From Deltaproteobacteria bacterium (lineage in GTDB: Bacteria; Desulfobacterota; Desulfobacteria; Desulfobacterales; Desulfobacteraceae), in contig JAFCZY010000253.1 in the NCBI GenBank assembly GCA_019314105.1, positions 1 through 8,908 of the forward strand: DNA of 8,908 bases, read 5' to 3'. A program made the translations under genes and the position numbers. This document shows, piece by piece, positions 6,360 to 8,908 of this stretch. The notes under the pieces were generated by a model. It did no database searches. It was not told where the DNA came from and saw only the letters and a program-made list of their open reading frames with translations. The stretch's first letter is position 1, and every line of letters begins with the position of its first letter.

Positions 6360-6362
6360 CCG
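6345..6362. promoter_or_regulatory. 18-bp palindromic operator candidate for the TetR regulator
   Basis: CGGTCGACATGTCAACCG is an inverted repeat with one mismatched pair (CGGTnGACATGTCnACCG). TetR proteins bind such palindromes as dimers, usually in the divergent region beside their own gene. This one covers the -35 box of the dehydratase operon and lies about 70 bases upstream of the regulator start, which suggests repression of the operon and possibly of the regulator itself. The pairing with this TetR protein is inferred from position. Confidence 0.6.
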
Positions 6363-6366
6363 CTAC

Positions 6367-6395
6367 TTGATTGCATTTTTATTTTATGTTATTCA
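6367..6395 (+). promoter_or_regulatory. Weak candidate promoter for the TetR gene
   Basis: TTGATT (6367-6372) and TATTCA (6390-6395) are 17 bases apart. The -35 box has four matches and the -10 box three. The location, just beyond the palindrome and about 35 bases before the ATG at 6432, is suitable, but the boxes are poor and the region is AT-rich. Confidence 0.3.
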
Positions 6396-6431
6396 GCATA
6401 AATTGAATTAATCGAAAGATACAGGACAGGT

Positions 6432-7046
6432 ATGACGAAAAAAGACACCTTGCTCAAGCTCAAGGAAAAAGAACGGGAACAAAGACAAATTCTCATTATC
6501 GAGGCGGCAAGAGAAGTGTTTGGGAAGGACACCTACGACAAGGTCAGCATGGCTGAAATTGCAAATGCTGCAGGAATTGCCAAGTCTTCCATTTATACCT
6601 ATTTTAAAAGTCAGGAAGAATTATACGCAAGGATAGCTTATCAGGATGCCTGTGTTTTTATTAAAGAACTGGAAAACAGGATTTACAAAAAAGATAAAGA
6701 TATCATAAAAACAGCCATTGAATATTTTCTGGATTATTATATTGCCCACGAAGCCCAGTGGAGGATGATTACCCATTTTGCCCTTCATGGTAACAAGGAC
6801 ATGGGGTCTGTGGACAAACTTAATGAGATCGGTCGGGGGCTCATGGATGTGGTTGAGACGATTTTTATTTATTCGGGTTGTAAAACAGATACAAGATTGA
6901 TGTCCCACACACTTTTTTCCTGCCTTTCAGGTGTTTTGATTGCTTTCAGGAATTATCCGGGCAGGTCTGAAAAGGAGCGAATTATCCATATGAAACGAAT
7001 CGGTTCTGTGATCGAATCAATGATCATTGCGCTCATCAATCAGTGA
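6432..7046 (+). CDS. TetR/AcrR-family transcriptional regulator (204 aa)
   Basis: A one-component repressor-type protein. A Lys/Glu-rich leader (1-18) is followed by the TetR DNA-binding domain: IIEAAREVFGKDTYDKVSM, then the helix-turn-helix AEIANAAGIAKSSIYTYFKS (41-60) and the usual EELYARI helix. The remaining 130 or so residues form the variable ligand-binding and dimerisation domain. Length is typical. The ATG at 6432 has AGGA five bases upstream. It is divergent from the dehydratase operon, and a palindrome overlaps that operon's -35 box, so local control in response to an acyl-CoA or related substrate is likely; the ligand is inferred from context only. Downstream, 25 bases away, lies a decayed FAD-dependent reductase gene that may once have been co-transcribed. 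Confidence 0.9.
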   Translation: MTKKDTLLKLKEKEREQRQILIIEAAREVFGKDTYDKVSMAEIANAAGIAKSSIYTYFKSQEELYARIAYQDACVFIKELENRIYKKDKDIIKTAIEYFLDYYIAHEAQWRMITHFALHGNKDMGSVDKLNEIGRGLMDVVETIFIYSGCKTDTRLMSHTLFSCLSGVLIAFRNYPGRSEKERIIHMKRIGSVIESMIIALINQ

Positions 7047-7071
7047 TTTTCAGAACTGATAAGAAGAACCC

Positions 7072-7352
7072 ATGTTTGATGTCACGATCATAGGAGGCGG
7101 GCCCGCCGGAACAGCGGCTGCCTTTGACCTTTTAGTAAAAGGGTTAAAGGTGCCGATCCTGGATAAGTATGAATTTCCCAGAAAAAAAGCCTGTGCCGGG
7201 GATTTCATTAACTGCGTTGTCCTTTCCATTTATTCATAAACGGTTTGTCAAAGGGTATGCAGATGGCAAAACCATCACACAGATTTTTTATGGCAAACCG
7301 ACTGCAAAAAAAGATCGATGAAAATTTAAAACACAAAATCGTAACAAATTAG
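7072..7352 (+). pseudogene. Remnant of an FAD-dependent geranylgeranyl-reductase-family oxidoreductase
   Basis: The ATG at 7072 opens a 55-codon frame whose start is a clear FAD-binding Rossmann segment, FDVTIIGGGPAGTAAAFDLL (GxGxxG region, residues 2-21), followed by VPILDKYEFPRKKACAGD, the acidic strand end and the Cys-containing turn usual in the geranylgeranyl reductase group. The frame stops with TAA at 7237. From about 7217 a second frame reads FPFIHKRFVKGYADGKT and onward to 7321, and a third reads KKIDENLKHKIVTN to the TAG at 7350. Intact family members are roughly 350-400 residues, so most of the gene is gone and the rest is shifted. Only the N-terminal 45 residues are assigned with confidence; the later pieces look coding but may come from elsewhere in the gene. 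It would not make a working flavoprotein. Confidence 0.75.
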
Positions 7353-7378
7353 GTCGAATAAGCCGTCTTAAATCAATT

Positions 7379-7418
7379 AATCACAATTTTGTAATTGTAA
7401 AATCACAATATTGTGATT
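7379..7418. repeat. Two 18-bp inverted repeats 22 bp apart (candidate activator sites)
   Basis: AATCACAATATTGTGATT at 7401-7418 is a perfect palindrome. AATCACAATTTTGTAATT at 7379-7396 is a close, slightly imperfect copy. Their centres are 22 bp apart, two helical turns. Relative to the start expected near 7532 they lie at about -122 and -144, the usual place for upstream activator sites of a sigma-54 promoter. The sequence differs from the NtrC consensus (GCAC-N7-GTGC), so the protein is unknown. Confidence 0.6.
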
Positions 7419-7505
7419 AACTGATTTTTAGATGAAGTCAATTTATTATTCAAATATTCTTATATTTCAAATAGTTATATCTAAATATGGTCTTTATTTT
7501 AGCGA

Positions 7506-7521
7506 TGGCACCAGTTTTGCT
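7506..7521 (+). promoter_or_regulatory. Sigma-54 (-24/-12) promoter of the ammonium transporter gene
   Basis: TGGCACCAGTTTTGCT matches the sigma-54 consensus TGGCAC-N5-TTGCW completely, with correct spacing between the GG and GC doublets. Transcription should start near 7532, about 40 bases before the ATG at 7572. Sigma-54 control of ammonium transporter operons by an enhancer-binding activator is well known in proteobacteria. Confidence 0.85.
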
Positions 7522-7571
7522 CTTAAGAAACACAGATGGATTTTAATTTATATGAAAAGGAGATGTATAGT

Positions 7572-8875
7572 ATGAAAAAGTTTGGTCTAATAATTATTTA
7601 TTTGATATGTTCGATTTCTGTTGCCTTTGCAGGTGATGAAGCACCCACAATCGCTTCCAATAAAACAGCGATTGATCTTGTTCAATCCCATGCAGATTAT
7701 GTCTGGACCCTTGTTGCTGCAATGTTTGTCTTTTTTATGCAGGCAGGTTTTGCCATGGTTGAAGCAGGATTCACAAGGGCAAAAAATGCTGTTAATATTA
7801 TGATGAAAAACTTGATGGATTTTTCCATGGGGTCCATTGCGTATTGGGCGGTCGGGTTCGGCCTGATGTTTGGTGTTTCTAAAACCGGTTTTTTCGGCAC
7901 TTCGGGTTTCTTTTTAAGTGATTTTAAGGTGGGCGGTGATCCCAGGGTATTGGCATTCTGGATGTTTCAGGTCGTATTTGCCGCTACCGCAGCAACCATT
8001 GTATCCGGTGCCATGGCAGAAAGAACCAAGTTTTCCGGATACCTCATCTATTCCGTGGTTGTTTCTGGGCTGATTTATCCAATTTTCGGGAGTTGGGCAT
8101 GGGGAAGCCTGTTCAATGGAAGCGGGTGGCTTGAAGGGCTTGGATTTATTGATTTTGCCGGAAAGTTAAACCCATACTGGGGCACAACATTCCATTGGCC
8201 GCCATAGGCGTTTTTGTCCTCTGGCTGGGCTGGTTTGGATTTAACCCGGGATCAACCACAGCAGCCTCTAAAGACATTGCTATGATTTTTGTCAATACAA
8301 ACCTTTCCGCCGCCGCCGGTGCCATTATGGCCATGTTTGTTTCATGGCTCAAGTTTGGAAAACCTGAAGTGGGTATGAGCTTGAATGGCGCATTGGCAGG
8401 GCTTGTCGGAATTACGGCCGGATGTGCCAATGTCACGCCTACAAGTTCAATTGTCATCGGTGCCGTTGCCGGTATGATTGTTGTATTTTCCGTAGTGTTT
8501 TTTGACAGGCTGAAAATTGATGATCCTGTGGGCGCTATTTCTGTTCATGGTGTATGTGGCGCCTGGGGAACTCTTGCAGCTGGTATTTTTAATATTGGCG
8601 GCACGACACTTAGTATATTGGGTGTTCAGTTAATCGGAATTGCAGCCTGTTTTTTCTGGACATTTCCAGTGGCGTATCTGTTGTTTAAACTGATTGATAT
8701 AACAATGGGGCTGAGAGTCTCAACGGAAGAGGAGCTTGAAGGTCTTGATGCGACAGAACATGGTGGTAATGCATATCCTGATTTTACAACCGTCAATCAT
8801 GGAACCCTGGGAGATTCAGACAGATCCGCCAAGTCGAAATATGAGCACGCTCGTCTTTTGCATCTGAAAACTTGA
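7572..8875 (+). pseudogene. amt: Ammonium transporter (Amt family), broken by an internal out-of-frame deletion
   Basis: Amt/Mep/Rh channel for ammonium uptake. The N-terminal half (7572-8207, 211 codons) has a signal peptide (cleavage after VAFA, residue 20) and typical segments MQAGFAMVEAGFTRAKN, FQVVFAATAATIVSGAMAER and GFIDFAG (191-197). After GFIDFAG the frame runs into KLNPYW and stops at 8205. From about 8161 another frame resumes the family with KVKPILGHNIPLAAIGVFV and continues through WLGWFGFNPGS and AISVHGVCGAWGT to the stop at 8873. Between the halves about 30 conserved residues are missing, normally beginning S/GTVVH and containing the first twin pore histidine; the second (SVHG) remains. 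This is a deletion plus frame shift, not one miscalled base. The sigma-54 promoter and ribosome site are intact. The C-terminus extends about 30 residues beyond the usual YPDF end. Confidence 0.85.
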
Positions 8876-8889
8876 TTACAAATATGTAG

Positions 8890-8897
8890 AAAGGAGG
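8890..8897 (+). promoter_or_regulatory. Ribosome binding site of a following gene beyond the window
   Basis: AAAGGAGG is a near-perfect Shine-Dalgarno sequence 14 bases after the transporter stop. The window ends 11 bases later without a clear ATG, so the start lies just past the edge, or is the TTG at 8901 if spacing were unusually short. Amt genes are commonly followed by a PII signalling protein gene (glnK/glnB), the likely occupant; this is context only. Confidence 0.5.
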
Positions 8898-8908
8898 TTT
8901 TGGCTCAA

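Larger units (their letters stand above)
7353..7571. other. Regulatory region upstream of the ammonium transporter gene
   Basis: No gene is visible. The region holds two 18-bp inverted repeats (7379-7396, 7401-7418), about 85 bases of AT-rich sequence without recognised signals, the sigma-54 promoter (7506-7521) and a good ribosome binding site, AAAAGGAG at 7555-7562, nine bases before the ATG at 7572. The layout of activator sites, AT-rich looping segment and -24/-12 element is typical of enhancer-dependent promoters. Confidence 0.65.

Noticed and set aside
7401..7418. CRP or FNR binding site at the perfect palindrome
   Set aside because: CRP half-sites (TGTGA then TCACA) would be in the opposite order, and FNR sites read TTGAT-N4-ATCAA, which is not present.
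7401..7430. Intrinsic terminator after the reductase remnant
   Set aside because: The palindrome is AT-rich with no loop, and the following sequence has only a short T-run 9 bases away; paired sites upstream of a sigma-54 promoter explain it better.
8195..8875. A separate 226-residue gene starting at TTG 8195
   Set aside because: It is the C-terminal half of the Amt family and starts within conserved sequence (GHNIPLAAIG) that is already in frame upstream of 8195, with no ribosome site.
1..8908. tRNA or rRNA genes, CRISPR arrays, insertion sequences or phage genes
   Set aside because: No regularly spaced repeats, transposase-like frames, terminal inverted repeats or recognisable structural RNA were seen when reading both strands.

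Overview
The window looks like chromosome of a strictly anaerobic, sulfate-reducer-like deltaproteobacterium (Desulfobacteraceae or a relative). This is inferred from gene content: a heterodisulfide-reductase-like (HdrD/GlpC-type) iron-sulfur oxidoreductase that appears to contain selenocysteine, an ATP-driven 2-hydroxyacyl-CoA dehydratase / benzoyl-CoA reductase-type radical enzyme, two sigma-54 promoters, moderately AT-rich DNA and clear Shine-Dalgarno starts. No similarity search was possible, so the taxonomy is tentative.

Left part (1-2260), all on the minus strand. A cut-off gene of unknown function starts at 161. Upstream of it, after an intrinsic terminator, lies a two-gene unit: a small cysteine-rich CGGC-type protein (1831-2175) and an HdrD-like protein (489-1811). 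The second gene looks at first like two ORFs split by a TGA at 1077-1079. The two halves are in the same frame, the TGA replaces the conserved Cys of an E-C-G-H motif, and a hairpin with a GGC loop starts 12 nt after it. I read it as one 440-residue selenoprotein. A sigma-54-type -24/-12 element precedes the unit. A divergent membrane-anchored TPR protein (2483-3109) has its own sigma-70-type promoter.

Middle part (3151-7046). A compact minus-strand operon encodes the two cluster-carrying subunits of a 2-hydroxyacyl-CoA dehydratase / benzoyl-CoA reductase-family enzyme (370 and 401 residues) and their single ATP-dependent activator (257 residues). The activator hydrolyses ATP to push a low-potential electron into the two-subunit component, which reduces an acyl-CoA thioester; the substrate cannot be read from sequence. 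A TetR regulator is transcribed divergently. The operon promoter (TTGACA-17-TATAGA) has its -35 box inside an 18-bp palindrome, a strong candidate TetR operator, and the roughly 65-nt leader holds two tandem hairpins.

Right part (7047-8908), plus strand, shows gene decay. A remnant of an FAD-dependent geranylgeranyl-reductase-family gene (7072-7352) follows the regulator. Then comes an ammonium transporter gene (7572-8875) with an excellent sigma-54 promoter and two 18-bp inverted repeats 22 bp apart about 120-145 bp upstream of its expected start of transcription. The transporter has lost about 30 conserved codons, including the first pore histidine, and is out of frame after the lesion. The window ends on a strong ribosome binding site for a following gene, by context probably a PII protein.
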